Assembly (NCBI GenBank): GCA_025060695.1
Contig: JANXBH010000002.1
Coordinates: 62,001 to 126,000, forward strand
Direction: 5' to 3'
DNA from: Caldifarciminota bacterium
Lineage (GTDB): Bacteria > Hydrothermota > Hydrothermia > LBFQ01 > DSFT01
DNA length: 64,000 bases
In this document: positions 1 through 7,892 of the stretch, piece by piece
How positions within the stretch are numbered: position 1 is the stretch's first letter
Layout of the letters: every line of letters begins with the position of its first letter
Position numbers and translations under genes: made by a program
Notes under the pieces: generated by a model
Database searches by the model: none
The model's input: the letters and a program-made list of their open reading frames with translations, nothing else
Told to the model about the DNA's origin: nothing

Positions 1-2
1 TT

Positions 3-812
3 TCAGAAGGAGAAGAGAAAAACGATACAACCTTGATAGATGAACTATATAAATTAGGAGAAATTTATGTAAATGATGCGTTTGGAACAAGCCATAGAAA
101 ACACGCATCTGTATATGGTCTTGCACTAAAGTATAACATAAGACTTGCAGGAATTTTAATGAAAAATGAGATAGATTATTTGTATAAAGTAAAGGAAAAT
201 CCTACTAAACCATTTTATAGTATTATTGGAGGTGCAAAAGTTATAGACAAAATTAAAGTTTTAGAAAATCTCATAAAAGTTTCTGACAAAATGCTAATTG
301 GTGGTGCAATGGCATATACATTTTTAAAGGTTAAAAATGTGCCTATTGGGAATTCTTTAGTTGATAGTGAAAGTTTTGAATTTGCAAAAGAATTTTTGGA
401 AAAATATCAAAATAAAGTTATATTACCAATAGACCATGTAGTAAAAAATTCTGTTATAAAGGAAGTTGAAAATATTGAGGAAAACTATTTAGGAATGGAT
501 ATTGGAAGCAGAACTATAGAACTATTTAAGAAAGAACTTAGTAATGCAAAAATGATATTTTGGAATGGACCACTTGGAAAGTTTGAGGAAAAAGAATTTA
601 GCAATGGAACTATTGAAATAGCAAAATATTTATCAAAACTAACAAAAGATGGAACAATTACTGTTATTGGAGGAGGTGATACAGTTAGTGCTATTCATAT
701 GGCAAACTTAAAAGATGAAGACTTCAGTCATGTTTCAACAGGTGGTGGTGCAACATTAGAATTCATTTCAGGTGAGGAAATGCCAGGTATAGAGGTTTTA
801 AAGAATGTTTAA
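3..812 (+). CDS. pgk: Phosphoglycerate kinase, C-terminal part (partial at window edge)
   Basis: Interconverts 1,3-bisphosphoglycerate and 3-phosphoglycerate with ADP/ATP in cytosolic glycolysis and gluconeogenesis. The frame is open from base 3, so the start lies outside the window and about 270 of the usual 390-400 residues are visible. Family signatures seen are YVNDAFGTSHRKHAS near the left edge, FYSIIGGAKV, FWNGPLGKFE, the nucleotide-binding loop GGGDTVSA and the end motif STGGGATLEFISGEEMPG. The stop overlaps the start of the bactofilin gene, so the two are probably cotranscribed. Family assignment is firm. The TTG at 33 is only an internal codon. Confidence 0.97.
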   Translation, partial: SEGEEKNDTTLIDELYKLGEIYVNDAFGTSHRKHASVYGLALKYNIRLAGILMKNEIDYLYKVKENPTKPFYSIIGGAKVIDKIKVLENLIKVSDKMLIGGAMAYTFLKVKNVPIGNSLVDSESFEFAKEFLEKYQNKVILPIDHVVKNSVIKEVENIEENYLGMDIGSRTIELFKKELSNAKMIFWNGPLGKFEEKEFSNGTIEIAKYLSKLTKDGTITVIGGGDTVSAIHMANLKDEDFSHVSTGGGATLEFISGEEMPGIEVLKNV

Positions 813-1161
813 GAAAAAAGATAATAATAATAATAATGTAGATACTATTCTTGGAAGTAAGGGTTCATTTAAGGGAGATATCTTAGTTGAGGGAGGAATA
901 CTTATAGATGGTAATGTAGAAGGTAATGTAAAAACAAACAGTATTTTAATAGTTGGAAAAGAGGGGCATATTATTGGTGATGTATGGGCTAATGAACTTA
1001 TAGTTAGTGGTAAAATTGAGGGGAAAGTATTTGTAAAAAATAGAATAGAGGTTCAAAGTTCAGGTAAAATTGAAGGAGAAATTCATTGTAAGATATTAGT
1101 TGTAGATGAAGGTGGATTCGTTCATGGCATAACTGATATGAAGTATCAGGAAAATGAATGA
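805..1161 (+). CDS. Bactofilin (polymer-forming cytoskeletal protein)
   Basis: Small protein (118 aa) of the bactofilin/DUF583 family, which polymerises into filaments at the inner face of the membrane and often positions cell-wall enzymes. The repeated pattern of short strands with glycines (ILIDGNVEGNV, ELIVSGKIEGKV, IEVQSSGKIEGEI) is the right-handed beta-helix core, flanked by a short charged N-terminus. It overlaps pgk by 8 bases, and its stop overlaps the start of a lytic transglycosylase (ATGA). The pairing with a cell-wall hydrolase fits a cell-shape role (inference). Confidence 0.9.
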   Translation: MFKKKDNNNNNVDTILGSKGSFKGDILVEGGILIDGNVEGNVKTNSILIVGKEGHIIGDVWANELIVSGKIEGKVFVKNRIEVQSSGKIEGEIHCKILVVDEGGFVHGITDMKYQENE

Positions 1162-2828
1162 TATTTCTATTTCTACTTCCATCTGATATTGAAAAGGCAT
1201 TAGTTTATAAAGAAAAACCAAGTTTAGAAATTCTAAATGAATTTAGAAAAAAATATCCTGATATAGAATGGGTTTTTGAAATTCTGTATCAAAGAGATTT
1301 TAAAAAATATGATATTCAAAAGCTCATATCGTTAGGTGCAAAGAAACAATATATTAGTGCAATTATTAATGAACTACTTTTAGATTTAAGTAAGAAAGAA
1401 CTAAAAGATAGTCTTAGAAAAATCTATCTAAATTACAAAAGCTATCTCAATATGAGAAGTTATGAAATTCTATATTCAGTACTAAAAGATAGAAGTATAC
1501 TACTTGAACTTGGTATGAATTTTCCAAAATCAAAAGTCTTAGCAGAGCATGTAGAAAAATTTCCACAACCTATAAAGGCACAGATATTATATTATAGTGA
1601 AAAATATGCGGACTTAGTAGAAAGTATAAAACCTGAGTCTTCACTTTATTTCTATATAGATGCACTATCAAAGCTATATAGATTTAAAGAAGCAAGTGAA
1701 ATATGCAGAAACTATAGAACTACAAACTATAAAAAATCAGACTACTTTTTTGAATGTGCCTTAAATCTTATCGAAATAGGTGATACAACATTAGCATTTA
1801 CTTTTTTGGATAGTTTATATGAATATAATCCTGAAGTAGCGGTAAGACATGCAAGCTATATTTCAATTTCTTCAAAGAAATACGATATATTTTTTAAAAC
1901 ACTTAAAGATACAAGTATTCCAGAAGTTCAATTTAGAAAAGCAATGGTTTACTATGCAAAGAAAGACTACATAAATGCAATTTCAAACTTAGAAAAAATA
2001 CTAAAGATTACAAACGATAACTTTGAATTATCAAGAGCATACTATTGGCTATATAAGCTTACAAGAAATGATGAATATTTAAAGAAAATTCAAAAATCTC
2101 ATCCAAATGGTTATTATAGTATATATAGCAATATGTATCCAAAAGTAGTAGATAGCTTTTACTACGATGAGAGTAAATTTGAATTATATCAAAAGCCCAT
2201 AATTTTAGAAATACTTGGATTTAGAAATGAATTTTGGAAGTATATTAATCGTGAGAATAGAATATATTTAGCATATATGTTAAATAAAATTGGTTCTTAT
2301 GATTTAGCAATAGAACTTGCGGAAATCTCAATAGATGAAATTGTCCCAAAGAATATTCTACTTTTGGCATATCCTACACCGTACTATGAGGAATTTTTAA
2401 ATGCAAGTAATAAAAGTGGAGTTGAAATAGAACTTCTTTATGCTATTGTAAGGGAAGAGAGTAGATTTCAAACTAATGCGGTTTCTATAGCAGGTGCTAT
2501 GGGTATAGCACAAGTTATGCCAGATGACTTTAAAAATTGGACAAAGAAATTAGACTTACCATATAAGCCATTTGATGTAAAGATAAATTTACTCGTTGGT
2601 GCTATGCATTTTAAGGAATTTTTAAGAGAGTTCAATTATGACATAAATCTAACAATATGTGCGTATAATGCCGGTCCTAATGCAGTGAAGAGGTGGTTGA
2701 ACAATTTAGATTATTCAGATAGCGATTTGTTTTTTGAACTAATTCCATACAGAGAAACGAGAAATTACTATAGAAGAGTAATGAGAAGCTATTTAATTTA
2801 TAAGTATATATTTTCAAACTACAAGTAA
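1158..2828 (+). CDS. Soluble lytic murein transglycosylase with helical repeat N-domain
   Basis: 556 aa. The C-terminal third is an SLT (lysozyme-like) domain: REESRF with the catalytic Glu at residue 434, then AGAMGIAQVMP and AYNAGPNAVKRWL, all classic for Slt/MltC-type enzymes that cleave peptidoglycan to anhydro-MurNAc products. The first 400 residues are alpha-helical with TPR-like repeats, as in Slt70. The N-terminus MIFLFLLPS is very short for an export signal and carries no charge. The start is fixed by an ATGA overlap with the bactofilin gene, with no longer frame available. It presumably acts in the periplasm. Confidence 0.93.
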   Translation: MIFLFLLPSDIEKALVYKEKPSLEILNEFRKKYPDIEWVFEILYQRDFKKYDIQKLISLGAKKQYISAIINELLLDLSKKELKDSLRKIYLNYKSYLNMRSYEILYSVLKDRSILLELGMNFPKSKVLAEHVEKFPQPIKAQILYYSEKYADLVESIKPESSLYFYIDALSKLYRFKEASEICRNYRTTNYKKSDYFFECALNLIEIGDTTLAFTFLDSLYEYNPEVAVRHASYISISSKKYDIFFKTLKDTSIPEVQFRKAMVYYAKKDYINAISNLEKILKITNDNFELSRAYYWLYKLTRNDEYLKKIQKSHPNGYYSIYSNMYPKVVDSFYYDESKFELYQKPIILEILGFRNEFWKYINRENRIYLAYMLNKIGSYDLAIELAEISIDEIVPKNILLLAYPTPYYEEFLNASNKSGVEIELLYAIVREESRFQTNAVSIAGAMGIAQVMPDDFKNWTKKLDLPYKPFDVKINLLVGAMHFKEFLREFNYDINLTICAYNAGPNAVKRWLNNLDYSDSDLFFELIPYRETRNYYRRVMRSYLIYKYIFSNYK

Positions 2829-2833
2829 GACTT

Positions 2834-2839
2834 TAAAAT
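2834..2839 (+). promoter_or_regulatory. -10 box for HU gene (leaderless)
   Basis: TAAAAT inside CTTTAAAATTTG, seven bases before ATG 2847; no Shine-Dalgarno. Basis: repeated motif position, inference. Confidence 0.6.
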
Positions 2840-2846
2840 TTGCACT

Positions 2847-3113
2847 ATGCGTAGATTAGAACTTGTAAGGAGAATATCTGCAAGAACAGGGATACCTCAA
2901 AAAGATGTATCTATCATAGTAGATGCACTTTTTGAAGAGATGAAGGCAGTATTACTAAGTAAAGAAGAGATAGAAATAAGGGGATTTGGAAGTTTCAGGA
3001 TAGTAAAGAGAAAGCCTAAGAAAGGCAGAGTTATTAAAACAGGAGAGGAGGTTATCATCCCTGAAAGATATGTAGTAAAATTTAAACCTTCTAAGTATCT
3101 AAAAATAAAATAG
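2847..3113 (+). CDS. HU/IHF-family DNA-binding protein
   Basis: 88 aa, the normal HU length. The N-terminal helices (ISARTGIPQKDVSIIVDAL), the EIEIRGFGSFRIVKRK strand region and the DNA-binding arm with the family's RNPxTG region changed to KTGEEVIIPERYVVKFKPSK identify it. It bends and compacts DNA. The gene has its own -10 box TAAAAT at 2834-2839, seven bases before the ATG, with no Shine-Dalgarno sequence, so the transcript is probably leaderless. It is followed by a tiny ribosomal-type gene with a good ribosome binding site. Confidence 0.94.
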   Translation: MRRLELVRRISARTGIPQKDVSIIVDALFEEMKAVLLSKEEIEIRGFGSFRIVKRKPKKGRVIKTGEEVIIPERYVVKFKPSKYLKIK

Positions 3114-3123
3114 GAGGTAAAAT

Positions 3124-3216
3124 ATGCCTTGTGGAAGAAAAAGAAAATTAAAAAAAATAAAGAGGCATAAATTCAAGAAGAGAAGAAAAAAGATGAGACA
3201 TAAAAAGAAGAAGTGA
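3124..3216 (+). CDS. 30-residue basic peptide, bS22/AURKAIP1-COX24 type ribosomal protein
   Basis: A 30-codon gene starting MPCGRKRKLKKIKRHKFKKR and ending MRHKKKK. Over 60 % of residues are Lys or Arg, with His residues in an RHK pattern. The layout MP(S/C)GxKR...KxxxHKxKKRxKKxRHKKK matches the tiny AURKAIP1/COX24-domain proteins of several bacteria, relatives of mitochondrial mS38 and of mycobacterial bS22, which sit on the small ribosomal subunit. A strong Shine-Dalgarno sequence (AGGAGGT at 3113-3119) precedes the ATG. The stop overlaps the GTG of the next gene (GTGA). Assignment rests on composition and motif layout only. Confidence 0.8.
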   Translation: MPCGRKRKLKKIKRHKFKKRRKKMRHKKKK

Positions 3217-4292
3217 AAATTTTTTTCATAGTAGGTGCAAGACCTAACTTTGTAAAATTAGCTCCAGTATATAGAAAATTTATAAACTATAGTAAATTTC
3301 AAATAAAAATTGTTCACACAGGACAACATTATGACTATGAATTAGATAAAGCATTTTTTGAGGACTTTGAAATACCATTTATTAACTATTATTTAAACGT
3401 AGGCTCAGATAGTCATGCAAAGCAAACTGCAAAAATTATGATAAAATTAGATGAACTATTTGATAAAGATAAACCAGATTGGATATTTGTATTTGGAGAC
3501 GTTAATTCCACAATAGCAGGTAGTTTAACTGCAATAAAGAAAAATATAAAAATAGCACATATAGAGTCCGGATTAAGAAGCTTTGACTTAGCTATGCCTG
3601 AAGAAATAAATAGAATACTAACTGATAGAATATCACACTTACACTTCGTTAGTGAACCATCTGGAGTTCAAAATCTTATAAACGAAGGAATAAGACTAAA
3701 TTCTATACACTTAGTAGGAAATACCATGATAGAGAGCTTAATAAGTGTGTTAGATAAAGTAAATAGTAGATTTAATAAACTATCTGAGATTTTTAATTTA
3801 GAAGAAAAAAGCTATGCAATATTGACACTTCATAGACCTTCAAATGTTGATAACTTAGATACTTTAAATTCAATAATAGAAAACATTAAAGAAATTTCAA
3901 GACATATAAAGATTATATTTCCTGCTCACCCAAGAACATATAACAAAATAAAGGATTTGGATTTAGCTAATATAAAATTAGTAAAGCCTATGAGATATTT
4001 GGACTTTGTTAGTTTGATGAAATTTTCACTATTTGTTATGACAGATTCTGGTGGTATTCAAGAAGAAACTACCTATTTAAAAATACCTTGTTTAACTTTA
4101 AGAGAAAACACTGAAAGACCAATTACAATTGAAAAAGGAACGAATGTATTAGTAGGAAGAGATAGGGAAAAATTACTTTACTATTTTGAAAAGATAATGA
4201 ACAATACATTTAAGACTGGAAAAGATATTGAATTATGGGATAGTGAAGTTTCTGAAAGAATTCTAAGAATATTTATTGCAGAGCATATCTAA
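3213..4292 (+). CDS. wecB: UDP-N-acetylglucosamine 2-epimerase (non-hydrolysing)
   Basis: 359 aa. Interconverts UDP-GlcNAc and UDP-ManNAc, feeding surface polysaccharide synthesis. Seen: the N-terminal signature GARPNFVKLAPVYR, HTGQHYDYEL, FVFGDVNST, HIESGLRSFD, MPEEINR, LTLHRPSNVDN and the UDP-binding DSGGIQEE, in the order of the WecB/MnaA family. Length is normal. The GTG start overlaps the TGA of the small ribosomal-type gene. The last 30 bases overlap the 3' end of the convergent nucleotidyltransferase gene. Confidence 0.95.
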   Translation: MKIFFIVGARPNFVKLAPVYRKFINYSKFQIKIVHTGQHYDYELDKAFFEDFEIPFINYYLNVGSDSHAKQTAKIMIKLDELFDKDKPDWIFVFGDVNSTIAGSLTAIKKNIKIAHIESGLRSFDLAMPEEINRILTDRISHLHFVSEPSGVQNLINEGIRLNSIHLVGNTMIESLISVLDKVNSRFNKLSEIFNLEEKSYAILTLHRPSNVDNLDTLNSIIENIKEISRHIKIIFPAHPRTYNKIKDLDLANIKLVKPMRYLDFVSLMKFSLFVMTDSGGIQEETTYLKIPCLTLRENTERPITIEKGTNVLVGRDREKLLYYFEKIMNNTFKTGKDIELWDSEVSERILRIFIAEHI

Positions 4293-4886
4293 AAAGTTAT
4301 AAAAATTTTCTACTATTTCGTCTAAATTTGAAAAGTTCCTTTCTTCTAATTTCAAAAACAAATTGTAGTTTATTTTAAGAAATTTTGAAATTTCGTAATA
4401 TATCAAACTTCTTCTTAACGGCTTATTTAGATTTTCAATGTGCAAAATTGCTCTTAAAATTGATGTTAAAGATTTATAGGTATGGTATATGAAAATTGGA
4501 ATATTTTCGTTAAAAGAATTTAACACTCTTCTAAAATTTATAAGTTTTTCCTTTAGCTCTCTTTCAATTTGCATTTTTAAATTTCCATCGTTTATGCTTA
4601 TTTCCCTTAAAACATCATTTCCAAATAGTAGTCTTCCTCTTTCCTTTATATCAAGCAGTTCTATAGGGAACGTGTCTAAAGATTTATATATTTCTTCTAT
4701 CGTAAATATAAATGGAGGGTAATTTATTGATAGTGCTTTTGAAGGTTTATAATTCTTTAGCACAAGAAAAAAGTTATAGTCCGAAATTCCCTCAACTTCA
4801 TCCCCAACAGCACGACTTCCATAAAGATAAAGTGAAATTATTTCATCCTTGTAATGTTTCACTATTGTATCTCTTATTTTTTCCAT
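4263..4886 (-). CDS. Nucleotidyltransferase-fold protein (MNT/KNTase-like) with helical C-domain
   Basis: About 207 aa. The motif LYGSRAVGDEVEGISDYN is the GSxxxG...D-x-D signature of DNA polymerase beta-type nucleotidyltransferases, but the second acidic residue is Asn (SDYN). Some families of this fold also have SDxN, so activity is uncertain. The C-terminal half looks all-helical, as in HEPN-type partners or kanamycin nucleotidyltransferase. I chose the ATG at 4886 (MEKIRDTIVKHYKDE) because a -10 box on this strand (4897-4902) lies just upstream; an in-frame GTG at 4916 is possible. Substrate unknown. It is divergent from sppA and 3'-overlaps wecB. Confidence 0.72.
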   Translation of the reverse strand: MEKIRDTIVKHYKDEIISLYLYGSRAVGDEVEGISDYNFFLVLKNYKPSKALSINYPPFIFTIEEIYKSLDTFPIELLDIKERGRLLFGNDVLREISINDGNLKMQIERELKEKLINFRRVLNSFNENIPIFIYHTYKSLTSILRAILHIENLNKPLRRSLIYYEISKFLKINYNLFLKLEERNFSNLDEIVENFYNFLDMLCNKYS

Positions 4887-4896
4887 AGGTAAATAA

Positions 4897-4902
4897 ATTT
4901 TA
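4897..4902 (-). promoter_or_regulatory. -10 box for nucleotidyltransferase gene
   Basis: On the minus strand this is TGTAAAATTTATTT, ten bases before ATG 4886. It supports that start over an in-frame GTG at 4916. Confidence 0.5.
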
Positions 4903-4918
4903 CAGCTGCTATTCACTT

Positions 4919-4924
4919 TAAAAT
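4919..4924 (+). promoter_or_regulatory. -10 box for sppA
   Basis: CACTTTAAAATTTTCAC directly before ATG 4931, gap six bases. It faces the opposite promoter across 16 bases. Confidence 0.65.
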
Positions 4925-4930
4925 TTTCAC

Positions 4931-7003
4931 ATGATTGAAATAGTGTTAAATTATTTTTTCTCAAGAAGTGTATCAGCTGTTGGTGGAACACAAAGCATAT
5001 TTAAAAATCCTGCTGGATTATCTGCATATTACTCCTCAATATTGTTTAGCTATGACCTAAGAGATAGTTCTTACTTTTATGGTTTAAATTTCAATGGAAT
5101 TGGTATTTTTAAAAGTAATAACTCGACCACTTTTGCAATATCAACCAAATATAGAGGACTTTATTTAGGTATGGACTATAATGACTTAGAGAGAAAATTA
5201 AAACCTTCACTTTTATACAGACCATTTAGTTTTATTTCATTTGGCTACTATAATGATAATTACTCAATTACATTAAGACCATTTTTAAAAAGTTTCTTAG
5301 AGGTTTCATTGGATGCTTTTTATAGAGATACATTTTATCTTAATAATACTTCAATTGGTGTAAATTACAATGGCATTTTAGCTTATGTTGGTTATGACTT
5401 TAATAGGAAAAATTATAACTTTGGTCTAAATTTTGCTTTTAATTCTTTACTAATTGGTGCAAGTAGTGATAGCAACGTTGTTTTTGAAATTCCATTTAGG
5501 AAGTTTAGAAGTCTTTTAAAAAGTAAAAAAGATATAAGAGTAGATGTTTATAGCTATATTGAGGATAAAGTTAGTCCAAATATGCTCCTTTCAAGTAATA
5601 GTGCGAACTTTTACGAATTTATTTCTTCTATAAAGAGTAAATTAAGGAAAGATGAGATAAATAGAATTATTCTTAATCTTTCCAAGTCAAACCTAAGCCT
5701 TTCTCAGATTGAGGAATTAAGAAATATTCTAAAGTCATCAAAGAAGGAAGTCATATGTTATGCTGACTTTTACGACTATAAGACTTACTATTTAGCAACT
5801 GCTTGTAAGAAAATAGTTATGAATCCAAATGGTTATATCAGCTTTATAGGACTTTATAACAAGAAAAGATATTTTAAGGAACTTTTTGATTCACTTGGTA
5901 TAGTGCCACAGGTTGTGTATTTTGAGGAGTATAAAAGTGCGGTAGAACAATATATTAGAAATGATGCAAGTGAATACGATAGAGAACAAAGAAAAAGAAT
6001 ATTAAGTGCAACCTATGAAAAAATAAAGGAGGATATTTTAGAGTTTAGAAAAGTTAATTTAGATAGCCTATTTAACTATGGAATTTTCGTAAATAGTGAA
6101 AGTGCCATGAAATTAAAGTTAATAGATACTATAGCATATGAGAATGAACTATTTGAAAAATATAAGATTTCAAAGTTGGAAAATTATATATCATTTAATT
6201 GGAAAAATCAGTTTAGAGATAAAATTGCACTTGTTTTCTTAGAAGGACCAATAGTTGACCAAGACCTATATTTTGTATTTGGCAGAACTACTTCTATTGG
6301 ATTAGGCGTAGTTAAATTGCTTGAAAGATTAAATAAAGATAAGTCAGTAAAGGCTGTTGTTATAAGAATAAATAGCCCTGGTGGTAGTGCTTTTGTAAGC
6401 GACTTGATTGCTAATGAAATAAAAAAACTTAGTAAAAATAAGTTAGTTATTGTTTCTATGTCAAGGGTTGCAGGAAGCGGTGGATACTATATTAGTGCAT
6501 ATGCGGATAAAATATTCGCTGATAATCTTACTATTACAGGTTCTATTGGTATATTTGGAGTATATTTAGCAACCGATGGATTTCTAAAGAAAAAATCTCA
6601 AATAAATGTTGATACTTTCAAAATATTTAAACACTCGGATGCATTTAGTGGCAGGGTTTTAGATAGTTTTGAACTAAGTGCTCTAAGGGAAGAAGTAAAA
6701 ATAGGATATGATAAATTTTTAAGTGTAGTTTCAGAGGGTAGAAAAATTCCCATAGATTCTTTAAAGAAAATAGCAAAAGGTCGTGTTTGGATTGGAAAGG
6801 ATGCAAAAAGCATAGGATTAGTTGATACAATAGGTGGAATACTTGATGCAATAAACTATGCAAGAAGTAAAGTGAAAAATGCGGAAATTGAAATATGGAC
6901 AAGAAAATTTAAAACAGATTTTAGTATATTCCCATTGGGTATGATTTTAAGACTATTTGAACATAAACTTTTATACTACAATGATTTAGAAAGTTTTGAA
7001 TAG
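4931..7003 (+). CDS. sppA: SppA-type S49 peptidase with an extra beta-barrel-like N-terminal region
   Basis: 690 aa. Residues ~280-660 form a double SppA unit, as in the long E. coli form: EEYKSAVEQYIRND places the catalytic Lys at 335, and SRVAGSGGYYIS the catalytic Ser at 516. INSPGGSAFVSD and ADNLTITGSIG flank them. Such enzymes degrade cleaved signal peptides and other membrane peptides. Residues ~18-190 are different: KNPAGLSAYYSS followed by alternating aromatic/Gly strands, resembling the start of PorV/UPF0164-like outer-membrane barrels. The start is fixed by a -10 box at 4919-4924. The N-terminus MIEIVLNYFFSRSVSA is short for an export signal. Confidence 0.88.
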   Translation: MIEIVLNYFFSRSVSAVGGTQSIFKNPAGLSAYYSSILFSYDLRDSSYFYGLNFNGIGIFKSNNSTTFAISTKYRGLYLGMDYNDLERKLKPSLLYRPFSFISFGYYNDNYSITLRPFLKSFLEVSLDAFYRDTFYLNNTSIGVNYNGILAYVGYDFNRKNYNFGLNFAFNSLLIGASSDSNVVFEIPFRKFRSLLKSKKDIRVDVYSYIEDKVSPNMLLSSNSANFYEFISSIKSKLRKDEINRIILNLSKSNLSLSQIEELRNILKSSKKEVICYADFYDYKTYYLATACKKIVMNPNGYISFIGLYNKKRYFKELFDSLGIVPQVVYFEEYKSAVEQYIRNDASEYDREQRKRILSATYEKIKEDILEFRKVNLDSLFNYGIFVNSESAMKLKLIDTIAYENELFEKYKISKLENYISFNWKNQFRDKIALVFLEGPIVDQDLYFVFGRTTSIGLGVVKLLERLNKDKSVKAVVIRINSPGGSAFVSDLIANEIKKLSKNKLVIVSMSRVAGSGGYYISAYADKIFADNLTITGSIGIFGVYLATDGFLKKKSQINVDTFKIFKHSDAFSGRVLDSFELSALREEVKIGYDKFLSVVSEGRKIPIDSLKKIAKGRVWIGKDAKSIGLVDTIGGILDAINYARSKVKNAEIEIWTRKFKTDFSIFPLGMILRLFEHKLLYYNDLESFE

Positions 7004-7007
7004 TTTT

Positions 7008-7349
7008 ATGTATAAACTTATAGCAAAAGTAAAATTTTCAAGTGCTCATTTTTTAAGAAGTTATAAGGGAAAGCCTGAGGAAATACACGGTCATAACTAT
7101 GTTCTTGAAGTTCATATAAAATCAGAAAGCTTAAATGAAGAAGAGATAACATATGATTTTCTTGAAGTTGAAGAGTATATAAAATCTATAGTTCCAGATA
7201 GGAAATTTTTAAATAAAGTATATAATTTCAATCCAACATGTGAGAATCTTGCAAAATTTTTCTTTAATCAAATAAAAAAGAGATATCCTAATGTGGAAAA
7301 AGTAATTCTTTGGGAAACTGAAAATTTTGCAATAGAATATTCAGAATAA
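7008..7349 (+). CDS. 6-pyruvoyltetrahydropterin synthase family enzyme with PTPS-III motif
   Basis: 113 aa, normal for COG0720. Zinc ligands are present: SSAHFL and IHGHNY (His27, His29). In QueD a catalytic Cys sits four residues before HGH (CxxxHGH); here that place is Pro23 followed by Glu24 (KPEEIHGH). Glu replacing Cys marks the PTPS-III subgroup, which makes 6-hydroxymethyl-dihydropterin and bypasses the FolB aldolase in folate synthesis. So folate rather than queuosine is the likelier role (inference), although queE occurs elsewhere in the window. I chose the ATG at 7008; a TTG at 6996 would overlap sppA. Confidence 0.85.
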   Translation: MYKLIAKVKFSSAHFLRSYKGKPEEIHGHNYVLEVHIKSESLNEEEITYDFLEVEEYIKSIVPDRKFLNKVYNFNPTCENLAKFFFNQIKKRYPNVEKVILWETENFAIEYSE

Positions 7350-7350
7350 T

Positions 7351-7866
7351 CTATTGCTCTAAGTTTCTTAATGAGGCTAATATATTCTCAGGATTAATTC
7401 TTAAAATATAGACCTCTACCTCTTTCCCGATATATGAGTAGAGATTTTTAGAAATTTTCTTTGGTATATGGGAAGGTGGTATAAAACCTTTTTGACCTAA
7501 AATTGATATCTCAAATCCGCCATTATGGACATTAACTATTCTTGACTTTATTGACCTATTGGTATTCTTTGCTTTTCTTAGTATTTTAAGAATCTTCTGC
7601 TTATCCATAAGTGAATCAGATAGTTTAAGTTCAATGTGCTTATTTATGTAGTTTGCACTTGTAATAATACCGTATGTTTCATCATTTTCATTAAAGTGCT
7701 TTTTGGTTTTTAAAAAACCTTTTATATCCAAATCTACAATATTTACAACATATCCTCCCTTTACTTTCTTTTCTATCTTTATTTTAACTTCCTTCTTATT
7801 ATCATACATATCAAATACAATTTCCCATTTTTTCGCTCTTTCTATTATTTGTTCAGGAGCTAACAT
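7351..7866 (-). CDS. Protein with two S1-type RNA-binding domains
   Basis: 171 aa. Two OB-fold S1-like repeats can be read: residues ~30-80 (KVKGGYVVNIVDLDIKGFLK) and ~100-165 (RIVNVHNGGFEISILGQKGF, then IPPSHI and VEVYILRINPE). They resemble the first repeats of ribosomal protein S1, but the protein is far shorter than S1. A role in RNA binding or translation is likely; the target is unknown. A -10 box at 7874-7879 lies seven bases before the ATG, so the mRNA is probably leaderless. The gene ends one base from the PTPS gene, tail to tail. Confidence 0.75.
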   Translation of the reverse strand: MLAPEQIIERAKKWEIVFDMYDNKKEVKIKIEKKVKGGYVVNIVDLDIKGFLKTKKHFNENDETYGIITSANYINKHIELKLSDSLMDKQKILKILRKAKNTNRSIKSRIVNVHNGGFEISILGQKGFIPPSHIPKKISKNLYSYIGKEVEVYILRINPENILASLRNLEQ

Positions 7867-7873
7867 ACTGAAA

Positions 7874-7879
7874 ATTTTA
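7874..7879 (-). promoter_or_regulatory. -10 box for S1-domain gene
   Basis: Minus-strand ACTTTAAAATTTTCAGT leads to ATG 7866 after seven bases; no ribosome binding site. Confidence 0.65.
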
Positions 7880-7892
7880 AAGTTAGTAAAAT

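Noticed and set aside
4489-4722. Plus-strand open frame of 77 codons opposite the nucleotidyltransferase gene
   Set aside because: It lies wholly antisense to a gene with recognisable motifs; its translation is Ser/Phe/Ile-rich low-complexity, as expected from an antisense shadow in AT-rich DNA.
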